From contig JAGPYM010000002.1 in assembly GCA_020736575.1 (NCBI GenBank), positions 3,303,765 to 3,367,764 of the forward strand: a stretch of DNA of 64,000 nt, given 5' to 3'. A program made the translations under genes and the position numbers. Source of the stretch: Thelonectria olida. Taxonomy: Eukaryota > Ascomycota > Sordariomycetes > Hypocreales > Nectriaceae. The notes beneath the pieces are model-generated. The model was not told the origin of the DNA. It searched no databases and saw only the letters and a list, made by a program, of their open reading frames with translations. Shown here in pieces: positions 49,294-60,165 of the stretch; positions within the stretch are counted from its first letter, which is position 1; every line of letters begins with the position of its first letter.

Positions 49294-50386
49294 GGTGAGA
49301 AGGGCAGGGATGCATCGTGTAGGCTGGTTAGGTCGAACGGTACTGTCGCTACAAGATGGGCTGTGGCAGTGACAGACAGGCATTGTGGTTGGCATGAAAC
49401 GTGAAACAGGGCAATGCCCCACGGCTGTCGTGTGCTGCCGCCGACTGGCCGGAGTCATCGTAGTTGTCATTTTATCGTCATTGTCGTTGATGTCAACGAG
49501 AGTCTTCAGTTTCGGAACTATATTGGGTCGGGTTTCCAGTACCAACAGGACGGGCGTGACCTGGCAACTCGCTGTTGCAGAACCTTGGCCCTTGCATGCA
49601 ATCGTCTCACACCGGGCAGGGGCCTGGCCCTCGATATCTCTGTGACAAGACACTCAGGATCGCCAACGCAGGGTTAATTAATTGCTAATTAATATGTGGC
49701 TCCCCTTTTCGCATGTGGAAGCCTCTCACTGGATGGGTGCCACTTCTATTTTCTCCGATTCCTACGAAGCAAGGTACGTAGGGAGACTAGGTACCTACCC
49801 AACTGCCCGGATGCGTCACATGTCAACCGCGCAACGTGCGCATCCATGGTAGGTTCCCACCCAGACGTCCGTAGACTATTCCTTCCTTCTTCCCCTGTTC
49901 CATGCCGTGCCGTGCTAACAATCAGCGGCAGCAGTACAATCGGCAGCAGCAGTCAATGGTACACCCTCTCATTCTTTCCCTTTTATACGGAATCTGCCAC
50001 TATCGAATCCAGTCTTCCCATTCGCTCCAAGGCCAAACCGCGTATTGGGTAAGTTGCAAGTTATTACGATATATGTACCTCGGGCGACGGACCGAGTAAG
50101 CAAAAGAATGCCTGGCACACATCATACGCATAAGCTCCTTCATCCTCGGGCACGATTGGTTTCATTCTCGCCCTTGTCATTTCCGCCTTCTCGATCCTTC
50201 TAGGCACTTCACACGTTCTTCTTATTCTCCTGCCAGTTTAAGTTCTATTCCCTCGGATGGATATGAGGCACCTAGGCAGGTAGTTGGGTGTCATGCTTCT
50301 GTTCGTATTCTAAAGGCCATCGAACTAGTAACTAGTAACTTTGGACTCCTCACAGCCACCACGACAGCTCATCATTATTCTCATTC

Positions 50387-53300
50387 TCATCCATCCATCT
50401 TGATCCCACTACCAAATATATCATCAATCCGACTCCTTCGCTCCCACACAATCGCCCCGTCACTCTTGCGTTTGAAATAGAGGATCCGGTGCTGCGGGAT
50501 GAATTCCTCGTCCGTCTGCTCACTTTTCCACTGCTCCACCGCCTTCTCCTGGGCCCCAGTGAATCTGTCCTCATAACCAACAACGTAGGCACTGCTGTCC
50601 ATGTTGCCGTCCCACCGAAGCCGATTGAGGACGTCGCCTGCTGTCCGAAACTTGCCCAGGCCAGGCACTTTGGCGACGTTGACCGCCCGAGAAGGGAGCA
50701 CTGTCTTCTTGCCCACCTCGCGACGGGCCTCATTCGTACCATCCTCGATATCTTCATCTTCGTCACCGTCGAGGCCCATGTCGTCTTCTGAGTCATCGTC
50801 GTCCTCGCTGTCACCGGCATCCTCTCCCCACTGGCTCTGGTCTGGTTCCAAGCTTCCCAGGTCACGGGCTCGGACGACTGTCGAGGTCATCCAGGAGGAT
50901 TGTGCGTCAAAGTATTTCTCGTCACTTCGGATCTTGACCTCGAATTCTTGCAGTACAGTCCGCAGCGAACTTTGCGTGCTCTTCACTTGGTCTTTGGTCA
51001 ACTCGTCTCCATCCCAGTCGAGGCCCACCAGGTAACATCCGTGATATTCTGCCCCCGCGCTATTCATGGCTGTAGAAGACCCATCTGCAAATCTCGCCGG
51101 CCAAATACGGGCTGAAATGTTCTTGATCTTCCTATCAATGTCTGCCTTCACGTTAGCATTGGCTCTACAAGATCGATCGGCAGGCTGGGGCAGTCTTACC
51201 CACGAGAAGCATGACGCATCGTGACTCCAACCAGCCGATAAATCGTCTTCCCCTTTCTGGAGATGGGCCCCAGTAATGGACATCGATCTTGATATAACTC
51301 CGATATGCCTGTAAGAACTCGATAGCACCCGAGCTGCCGAGTTGATCTGGATTGCTCTCCGCGCTGGAGCCCAACAGATTGTCCCAGGTCATGCCTTCGG
51401 TCGTTAGAAGATCCCGCGCGCGCATGAACTCAGCGCTCATCGCCTTTACAGTCGGGAAAGAAGCCGTCATAGCCGTGTTAAGTGACGGGGCATGCCAGCC
51501 AAGTAGGCAAATGGGCTCCCGGAAGCTGCGATTGTACCTGAGGTTCTTATGGAAGAAAGGGTCAAACACCATGGCAGTCTTCCAGTCAATGTTGGCGTAA
51601 TGGTGGAAGAATGTAGTCAAGACGTCCGAGGAAGAGACTGCTTCTCCTTCGAGAGCTAGCATCTTACAGATCGGCACAAGCATGACAGATATGTGAATGC
51701 CTCCTAGAAATCCAAACTTGGATGAGTATATCCCGCGTGTTTTTGCCCAAGCTTTGATGAAGAGATGGGCAATCCGGTATTGCCCCATGTCCGGGATGGA
51801 CCTGCGGAGATAGTACATGTCCCTGGCTGGCTTCAACTTTAACAGGACCTGAAATGGGAGAGCAAACGCGGCATCGGATGATGGGCGCTTCATTGTTTCT
51901 GGCCATCTGTGACACGTGAGAACGGGACTGAGTCATGGAATGAGGCAATCTAGCTCTTACCTTTCCGCAACGCTCGCTGCACCACAGTATTGGAGGTCTA
52001 CTTTGATCCCGCAGACCTCAAGCTCCAGCATATATCCTGAATTAGCTCTGACTCGACGCAAGATTTTGATGCCTTCCGGGGCGGCCCTTCTGAGTCTCTG
52101 CACGGCGAGGGTGAAGAACGTCTTGGAGCTGATTGATCCAATGCATAGGCAGTCAATATCAGAAGCCGACGTCCAAACACCAAGCCCATAGGAACCGACT
52201 GCTACCAGCCTTAGGACCAAACCTGATCGAGCGTCGGCTCCTGCGCCTGATCTCTCTGGGCTTAAGAGAACCCTCTCGAGAAGATGAAGGGCGACTTTTC
52301 TCTCAGTTCTGTCGGATTCAGTGGGCAAGCAACCATGGCTATCCAAGACTTGTTTGAGGTCTTGGAGACTACCCAAGCCGACGGATGCTTGTTGAGGGTT
52401 AATTCGTATCACTCGCTTCGTCTCTGTGGTCGGGGAGCGTTTCAGTAGGCATCGAATTCCCCAATGGTCGCTGGCATAAATTGGTTCGCTCTCTCCAAGG
52501 AGCTGTATTGGGTCTTGCCCAAACATGTTGAATCCGAGAGGACGGTACTGATCGTTTGTCTTGACGAGAATGCGATCATACCTTTGGGGGCGATTGTTCA
52601 AACCAGTACCAACAAGCTTTGCAGCTAGGGCATTGGCGAAAGGGTCGAATGTAGCACCCTGCTCTCCTTCGTAGGCATCCGCAGCGCTCCGGTAATCGTT
52701 GACGACGTCAGAGGACTCGCCCGACTCGAGGCGGGTAGTCAGCCAAACATCCTGGAAGCCTGCATCTGACATTGAGTGGTCAATATCCCGAAGGTACTGA
52801 ACAGTTGCGGAGGAAATATCCTGTTTCTTCCTTGCGGCTTCCACCGTGTAGGATGATGTGGATAGATTGAAATCACCAGCAAGGATCCAAGGCTGTCCCG
52901 TATAGTGGTTGGAAAGATGATCAAGCATTCTCCGGACCTCGTTCTTCTTGGCGACAACGGCGCCATCAGTTAGGCCTTGGCTAAGGTGACACGCGGCGAG
53001 AACCCAAGGGCGAAACGGTTCCTCCGCATCGCGGGTCCCGATGGTGGAAAATTGGACTACGGTGCACCCTTTGTGCTTTCTCCGGAGGGGCAAATGTTCC
53101 CATGTGAAGGGAAACTTGCTCAGAACCAGGACATTAAGCAGGCTAGGAAGAGGACCAACACCTGACTGATCGGGCGGGCCATGAGTAGAGAATGGATAGC
53201 GCTGGCGAATGTCATGGTTGGCGAGTAGGAAAGGGAGAAAGTGGTCGGTCACTTCCTCTAGAACAAGGATATCGGCGGCGGCACGACTGGAAAGAATGTT

Positions 53301-54152
53301 TTCCACGAGGCCCGGGTGTCTATCAGATTGAGGTGGCCACTCAAACTCGGCCAGGACGTTGTACGATGCTACAACGAGGTGATCCAAGATGTCTTGGTGC
53401 TCGGTCACGGTTGGAGAACTCGATGTTATTTGCCAGGTCTTTGAATCCTCCGAGTAGTGAAAAGGCGGCTGGGCGGCTGGGCTTGGGGCGCCAAGGGTAT
53501 CACTGGACTTCGGGTTTGATTTCGGTTCTTGGTAGAGGTCTTGACTGGGTTGGCATCTCTGGAGATGTTGCGATGAGAGATCCAAAGTCGCCCATAGTCT
53601 CATTGGCCGTGATCCCTGCCCATGAGATGGAGCAGTGTCGCGAACGAGTATGGCAATGTGGGAAAGATTCCAGGTAAGAGGAGCGACGAGGCGCGCCTTT
53701 TCGAAGAGGAAATGATGGGGTGCTGCAAGAGCGTCCTGGCTCTGGCCCAAGGTCATGTGCGGTTGGAACTTGCGACGGCTTGACGATCCAAGAGCCTTAC
53801 AAATGTCGTCTCCGAGCTTAGAGAGCACATCTGTTTCAGAGCCGTGAGCTGGACGGAGAAAGATGGTGTTGTGGTGCTTGTTGAGGAATGCGTCCGCCGC
53901 CTCCAGCTTGACTTGGTGCTGGTGATGGTGAAGCGGGAGTTGCTCGAGGATGGTGGCAGCCTCATCAAGGAGCTCAGGCTGGACAAAAGGGTAGATGAGG
54001 TTGATGTGAGGAGGCCATGCGCCGTATGCCTTATCATAGAGTTCTCGCAGCCGATCCGCCGGTTCCCAGAGGTGCCGTGGCGGAATTGCACAGAGAGCAG
54101 TCTCATGGGATGTAAAGCTGAAGTGCTTTGTCGTGGTGGTTTGGACCTCCAT
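50387..54152 (-). CDS. Four-domain RNA-end-processing fusion: 2H phosphoesterase, EEP nuclease/phosphatase, poly(A)-polymerase-like nucleotidyltransferase, MJ1316/DUF504
   Basis: Exons 54152-51961, 51906-51200 and 51141-50387 (introns 54 and 58 nt) give 1,217 residues. Domain order: 2H phosphoesterase (about 1-195; His49 in PPHINLIYPF and His132 in PHMTLGQ); endonuclease/exonuclease/phosphatase fold (about 258-572; SYNVLAEF, LVLEEV, AGDFNLS with Asp427/Asn429, and SDH at 561-563); and poly(A)-polymerase-like nucleotidyltransferase (about 600-1060; GSYGLGVWTSASDID with Asp665/Asp667, third Asp at about 719, then AKTRGIYSSKFGFLGGIH). An acidic linker (about 1077-1100) leads to MJ1316/DUF504 (about 1131-1210; VLNRLRWD, VGYEDRF, FIPQHRILYFK and VWERRSRIDDIF). 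All visible catalytic residues are intact. The mix of RNA end-opening, phosphate-removing, nucleotide-adding and end-recognising domains suggests RNA repair or tailing, which is inference. The family name is uncertain. Confidence 0.9.
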
Positions 54153-55048
54153 GACTACCTACCTCTAGGTACTTCTGCAATGGGGAGGTGGTACAAGGAA
54201 GACGGAGAAGGAAGTGGGGGAGATGGAGTGATCAAAAGTACTTGCCGGATTTGGAGTAAGTACCTCGAGCGCGAAACGTCCAGGGATAGATACCTAGATA
54301 TGTGCTGGAGGAGACCAAGAAAGTGGAAGAGATAGCTGGGCAGCCAGTTAATGCTCTCCATTGGGCCAAGCTATGTCGGTTTATACTCTCTGGCCCTTCT
54401 CCGAGTCTTTCTCTGGTGACTCGCATCGTCTGGGTTGTGAGCCTCGTGCGAAGTAATCATACGCTAGGCTGACTTCCCCGCCCGTTGTGTCATTGTTGTG
54501 TGTGAGGTGACTCACGCCGCCAGTTTGCATTGCCTCCATGAAGCGATGGATTTGCTCCAGAGGAGTCATGTTGCAACAGCCAGTTCTCCGAGAGGAATTC
54601 AGGACAGCACAAGACTACCACATCGGGAGACAAGCAGAAAATTACCTGTATCATTCACGATTCGCAGAGAGAGCTTGGGGGGCAAGCCAGCAGCAGTAGA
54701 CTTCGCGTCGTTCCATTAGGTACCTAGGTAGACACTTATACTTCGAGCCATCCCTCAAATCGACCAACAACCAAGTAAAAAAAAAAAAAATTGCCCATCC
54801 ATAATCAGAGCGGTGCCATGCGATACGTCTCACGCCTGGTTCGTATGTACTAGAGCCCTTGAACAAGAAATATACATCTAGTGAGGCTCGAGGGACCCCA
54901 AGATCAATCAGTATCCAAGCCATCGAGTGTTGTATTCAGGCCTTGTCTTGGCTCAAATAAACCAACGTGCCTCTGATCCCTAGAGAAGAAGGTTTCATTA
55001 TTGCGGCTCCTCCCTCTGCTGCCTCGCATTATCGTCGCTCAAAGACCC
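54153..55048. promoter_or_regulatory. Promoter region of the RNA-end-processing gene
   Basis: 896 bases between the 5' end of one minus-strand gene and the 3' end of the next. A CTACCTACCTCTAGGTAC motif (54154-54171) directly abuts the start codon, a second TTAGGTACCTAGGTA copy lies at 54717-54731, and an A run is at 54777-54790. No coding region is seen. Confidence 0.5.
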
Positions 55049-56059
55049 TTAATTGCCCATGCCATCCGGGCCCCAGTCAATCGTCTCGGTGCCCGCTCCC
55101 TTGCCCTCCATCACAGCCTCGAGCTTGTCTTCAACTGTGATCCATCCGTTCCGCTTCTGAGAAATGGCGTACTTGATAGGGCCTTTCCATTCCCGCCACC
55201 AAATCTCCTCGCTCTGTACGACACAGCGCCTGCCTCGCTCACCGTTCTTGGTCGTTGCAAATGGCCAGACTGCCTTGACAACTTCGAACTTGTTCTTTCC
55301 CGAAAACAAACTCGTCACGCTCGTGAAGAACTGGTTCACCCTGTCGGGATTCTGCACCAAGACGCGGCTGTGGGTAACGACGAACGTAACATCTACTACT
55401 CCACGATAGTTGAGTGACGCAACGAGGCTCCGAATCTGGCCCTCAATCCACTCCGTGTCCAGATTTGCCACAACGCGGTCCAGCGCAAAGAGCTTCACTG
55501 TTGATGAATCTTGAACATAGCGGCGACACCATTCCTCTAATCCGGCATCGCCGACTTCGGGGAGGACGTCTGGACGCACACCGCCGCGGTATGCCAATTC
55601 ACCCTCGCCGACGCATCGGATGTAGTCGATGCGTTGCTTTTCATCGTCAGGCACAAGCAAATTCATCAAATTCAACTTGACATCGAAATCAACCTTGCGA
55701 CCGCGGCTACCTCGAATATGGATCTGCGGCTTTGGCGGTACTGATGCCTGGGCTCTCACCATGGAAACCAAGGCGCTGGCGTTTGTGGAAAGATACTCTG
55801 CTCGAGAAGATAAGGTCTTGGAATCGTTTGATAGCTTGAAGAGAGGCGGGGAATAGAGGCGATAGTCGAGCTTTGGGAGGCCCGGATATCGAGTTGGGCC
55901 TTTGGCTGAGACCTCGCCGTCAAGGGCTGTGGTGCCCGGTGGACTTAGTGATTGCGAAGGTCCTGAGTAAGGAGGAGGCGTTGCTTGCCGCTCTGACTCC
56001 TCTACCGCTTGGTAAGAGTCGACACTCGTGTTCGTGGGAGCGGGCGGTGCTTTCTCCAT
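55049..56059 (-). CDS. Uncharacterised soluble protein, 336 residues, single exon
   Basis: I do not recognise a named family. It is an intronless frame from ATG 56059 to TAA at 55049. The first 60 residues are Pro/Ser/Thr-rich and disordered and contain PPPY at about 28-31, a possible WW-domain (Rsp5-type ubiquitin ligase) docking motif. The rest (about 65-336) looks globular, with alternating hydrophobic strands: KLDYRLYSPPLFKLS, PKPQIHIRG, DVKLNLMNLLV, LAYRGGVRPD, VVDVTFVVTHSRVLVQNPD, NKFEVVKAVWPF and EEIWWREWKGPIKYAI. No signal peptide, membrane helix or catalytic motif is evident. Length, codon use like its neighbours, and lack of a competing frame support a real gene. It is the last gene before the AT-rich block, which begins only about 170 bases upstream of its start codon. 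Confidence 0.8.
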   Translation of the reverse strand: MEKAPPAPTNTSVDSYQAVEESERQATPPPYSGPSQSLSPPGTTALDGEVSAKGPTRYPGLPKLDYRLYSPPLFKLSNDSKTLSSRAEYLSTNASALVSMVRAQASVPPKPQIHIRGSRGRKVDFDVKLNLMNLLVPDDEKQRIDYIRCVGEGELAYRGGVRPDVLPEVGDAGLEEWCRRYVQDSSTVKLFALDRVVANLDTEWIEGQIRSLVASLNYRGVVDVTFVVTHSRVLVQNPDRVNQFFTSVTSLFSGKNKFEVVKAVWPFATTKNGERGRRCVVQSEEIWWREWKGPIKYAISQKRNGWITVEDKLEAVMEGKGAGTETIDWGPDGMGN

Positions 56060-56456
56060 TGGGAAAAGTTCTACATAAGATTTGATGATGTGGTAGATAG
56101 GAGGTAGAGAGAATTAAGATGATTATAGAGTACATGTCGTGTTCGCATTTGTCGTATTTAGGCCGACAAGATAAGTTAAATTAGGCAGATACCCACTCGG
56201 TTAGAGGAGCGACTTGCCATTCTGCGCGCCCCTATTTTATATTAACTAGATTAAGCAAATAAATATATAATAATTAAAATAAAAAATATTAATAAAAAAA
56301 ATTAATAATAAAATTTTAATATTATTATTTAAACTTTTTAATATATTTTATTATTATTTATAATTAGTAATTTTTATTATTATATAAACTTTTTAATATA
56401 TAATACTTTTAAACTTATTTTAATTTTTATTAAACTTTTTTTTTAATTCCTTAAAT

Positions 56457-56595
56457 AAGGTTTATTTAATAGAAACTTTTATTTTAAAACTAATTATAAG
56501 GCTTATTAAAAAGCTTATTATAATAAATATAAAATTAAAATTTAATTTATATTAATTTCTATTATATATTTAAATTATTAGCTTTTTTAAATTTT
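56457..56595. repeat. Dispersed AT-rich repeat, copy 1
   Basis: Begins AAGGTTTATTTAATAGAAAC, continues with CTTATTAAAAAGCTTATTATAATA and ends near TTATTAGCTTTTTT. The same order of blocks recurs at about 58,084-58,200, 58,690-58,800 (partial) and 59,190-59,335, and inverted at about 59,895-60,030. Confidence 0.6.
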
Positions 56596-58083
56596 AATTT
56601 ATATAATATAATTAATTATATAATATATAATTAAATATAATTAACTTTTTATTAATTAAATAAATTATTATTTAAAAAATAATATTTATATTAATAATTT
56701 AATATTTATTAAATTATATAATTTTTTTTAAATAATTATAATTTTTTAATATTTTTATATTAATTAATATAAATATATTATTAAAAGGATATAAAAAGTT
56801 TTTTCTTTTTTAATTATTATATTTTAATTTAAAATTAAATATATAAAAAAATAATTTTAAATTTTTTAAATTAAAATAAAATTATAAAAATATAATTTCT
56901 TTATAATTAGTAATTTTTATTATTATATAAACTTTTAATATATTTTACTACCTAATTGCCTTATTTTATTTCTATTAGTTTAAATGCCCTTAGACCTATT
57001 TTAACCTTTTTTAAACTTTCCTTTTTTATTTAACCTTTTTAGCCCCCCTACTTTTTAACCCTTATATCTATTTAACTTACTTTATATTTTTAAATTTTCC
57101 TTTCCTTTTAAGCAACCATTTGGATTATTACTACTACATATAGTAGCTTTTAGAGCTATAGCTTATAAGCATTTAATTAGATTATTTTAATAAATTGCTT
57201 ATTATTATTATTTAAATAGTTTTTTCTTTCCCTTTTAAAAAGTTATATAAGGTTTTTAACTTTTTATTTAAAAAAGTTATAATAGTATTAATTCCAGCTT
57301 AAAATATAATAGTATATTTCTAGTTATAATTAAATTAAACTTTTTAAATTAGAAACTTAAGTTAGAAATAAAATTGCATTTAGTTTAATTCCAGCAGCTA
57401 GTAGCTAGTTAAATATAAGTAAATTTTATAATACTTTTAAGCTATATATAAAAGGGCTTTTTAATTAGCTTATATTATATTTATATATAATTAATTAGAT
57501 ATAATTAGTAGATTTTCCTAATATTATAAGAGCTAAAAGCTAGTTTTTAAAGCTAAGGTATATTATATTAACTATTAGTTAGTTAATTATATAATTATAT
57601 ATTATAGCTAATTGCTTATAAAAGCGTTTAATTTTATATATATTTAAAAGCTAAAAGTTTTTTTTTATAAATAATATAAAATAGAGCTAGTTATAAAAAA
57701 ATAAAATATTATAAATAATAATAGTATTAATATATATTAGGTCTTTTAAGTAAAATTTAATAGTTTAAAATAATTAAATTAATTTTTTAATTAATATTTA
57801 ATAGTATATTTATATTAAATAATATAAAAATATTTAATAGTTATAATTCTTTTAAATATTTATTAAAATCTCTTATTAGTTTAATATATTTAATAAAATT
57901 TATTTATTTTAATATATTATAAGTAGTTATATAGTTTTTATTATTTAATTTAATTATATTATATTTAATTAGTAAAAAGTTAAGTATTTTAACTATTATA
58001 TATAATATTATTAGTTAAATTATATAAATTAGAGTTAAATAGAAAGGTACTTATATATTAAAAGTTTAAAAAAAGGTTTTTTA

Positions 58084-58200
58084 TATAAGGTTTATTTAAT
58101 AGAAACTTTTATTTTAAAACTAATTATAAGCTTTATTAAAAAGCTTATTATAATAAATATAAAATTAAATTTTATTTATATTAACTTTTATTATATATTA
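58084..58200. repeat. Dispersed AT-rich repeat, copy 2
   Basis: Nearly identical to the copy at 56,457 over about 115 bases, then diverges. Confidence 0.6.
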
Positions 58201-58689
58201 ATATTAGGCTTATTTTATAAATAATATTTATATAATTTATAAAAACTTACTATTTATAAATATATATTAAGCTTATAGCTTTTATAAGTTAATATATAAT
58301 ATAATTCTTTTATATAATAAAATAATTAGTTAATTTTTTTAATTTTATAATTAAATTAATTTATTAATAAGTAAACTATATTATATTTACTTTTATATTT
58401 ATTATTTTATTATATAAGTTTTTTTAATTATATACAAAATATTATTAAAAACTTATAAATTTAAACTTTAAGTTTTAAAATTTTTTTATAATTATAATAA
58501 GCTTATATTAAGCTTATAAAAATAAAATTTAAAAGGGTATATTTAATTAGTTAAACTATTAAACTAATTATATTTTAAAAGTTTATATTAGTTATAATAT
58601 TTTAAAAGCTTTATTAAAAAAGCTACCTTTTATAAATATTTAAATTAAAGCTTATAAAAGCTTAACTAAAGTCTAATATATTTTATAAT

Positions 58690-58800
58690 ATATTTTATAA
58701 TTATAAGCCCTATTAAAAAGCTTATTATAATAAATATAAGACTAGAGTTTAACTTATATTAACTTCTATTATATACTTAAATTATTAGCTTTTTTAATAA
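58690..58800. repeat. Dispersed AT-rich repeat, copy 3 (5' truncated)
   Basis: Starts at the AAGCCCTATTAAAAAGC block and shares the downstream half of the repeat with the other copies. Confidence 0.5.
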
Positions 58801-59189
58801 TAATAATAATAATATATTTTATAAAATAATATAATATTTTATATTATATTTTATAAAATAGGAAAAAAAGGTAATTATAACTTATAATATAAGAAAATAT
58901 ATAATTTATAATTATAACTTAAAATATATTATTTAAAAAGGAAAATAATTATAAAAACTTACTATGTAAAAAGTATATATTAAGCTTATAGCTTTTTATA
59001 AACTAATATATAATATACTTTTTTATATAAAATAATTAATTACTTTTTTTAACTTTATAAGTAAATTAGTTATATTATATTTAATTAATAAGAAGTTAGG
59101 CATTTTAGCTATTATATATTATATTATTAGTTAAGTTATATAAACTAGGGTCAGATAGAGAGGTGCTTTTATATTAAAAGTCTAGAATA

Positions 59190-59335
59190 AGGTTTCTTAA
59201 GTAAAGTTTACTTAATAGGGACTTTTACTTTAAAACTAATTATAAGCCCTTTTAAAAAGCTTATTATAATAGATATAAGGCTAGGGTTTAACTTATACTA
59301 ACTTTTATTATATGCTTAAAATATTAGCTTTTTAA
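59190..59335. repeat. Dispersed AT-rich repeat, copy 4 (least mutated)
   Basis: Retains more G and C (for example AGGGACTTTTACTT, GGCTAGGGTTTAACTT) than copies 1 and 2, and differs from them chiefly by transitions, so it may be closest to the ancestral sequence. Confidence 0.55.
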
Positions 59336-59894
59336 ATAATAATAATAATAAGTAAATTAGTTTATTAATAAATAAATATAAAAGAGTTATTAATTTAAAT
59401 AAAATAAAAAATAAAAAAGGTAAGTATTATAAATTATAAAATTATAAATTAATAAGCATTTTATTAATACTTACTAAACCCCTTTTATATATTAAAACTA
59501 AAGCTAATTAATTTATAAGTTAGTATATTTTTTAATTATAACTTAAAGCTAGGCTTATAAGAGGGCTTTTATAACTTAGCTTTATATAATTATTTTTCTT
59601 TTAAAAAAGCTTAATTTTTAAGCTATTCTTTTTTATTAATAGTTTATACTATTACTTATTTACTATTAATAGTTATAAGTAATTTATTTTTTTATAATTA
59701 GTAATTTTTATTATTATATTAACCCTTTTATATATTTTTTTACTTAATTATTTTACTTATTTCTATTAGTTTAATTCCTTTTAAACCCATTTAATTTATT
59801 TTTATACTTTCTTTTTACTTAACTCTTTTAGCCCCCCCTACCTTTTAACCCTTATATTTACTTGCATATTTAAGTTAGCTATAATTATTAAAAA

Positions 59895-60030
59895 AGCTAA
59901 TAATCTAAATATATAATAGAAGTTAATATAAGCTAAACCCTAGCTTTATATTTAAAATAATAAGCTTTTTAATAGGGCTTATTATTAGGCTTAAAATGAA
60001 AGTTCCTATTAAGTAAACCTTATTTGAAAA
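59895..60030. repeat. Dispersed AT-rich repeat, inverted copy
   Basis: Reverse-complement orientation of the same repeat: AAGCTAATAATCTAAATAT, then AGCTAAACCCTAGCTT, then AAAGTTCCTATTAAGTAAACC. Confidence 0.55.
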
Positions 60031-60165
60031 ATCTTATTTTAAGTTTCTAATAAAAACATACTTATTCTTTCTATTTAACTTGAAAGTTCCTATTAAGTAA
60101 ACCTTACTTAAAAAATCTTATTTTAAGTTTCTAATAAAAACATACTTATTCTTTCTATTTAACTC
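59998..60165. repeat. 84 bp tandem duplication
   Basis: GAAAGTTCCTATTAAGTAAA begins at 59998 and again at 60082. The two units are almost identical to their ends at TTCTATTTAACT. The visible differences are TTATTTG versus TTACTTA, one C/T and one G/A change. Confidence 0.75.

Larger units (their letters stand above)
48050..50386. other. Low-complexity intergenic region between exo70 and the RNA-end-processing gene
   Basis: 2.3 kb between two 3' ends, long for a convergent pair. It contains a GAC triplet run (48387-48410), GA-rich stretches near 48840-48900 (CT-rich on the minus strand), a 23-base T run (49271-49293), and short TAGGTACC-type motifs (49772-49799, 50270-50285). One candidate microprotein gene is listed separately; the rest shows no supportable coding. 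Confidence 0.5.
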
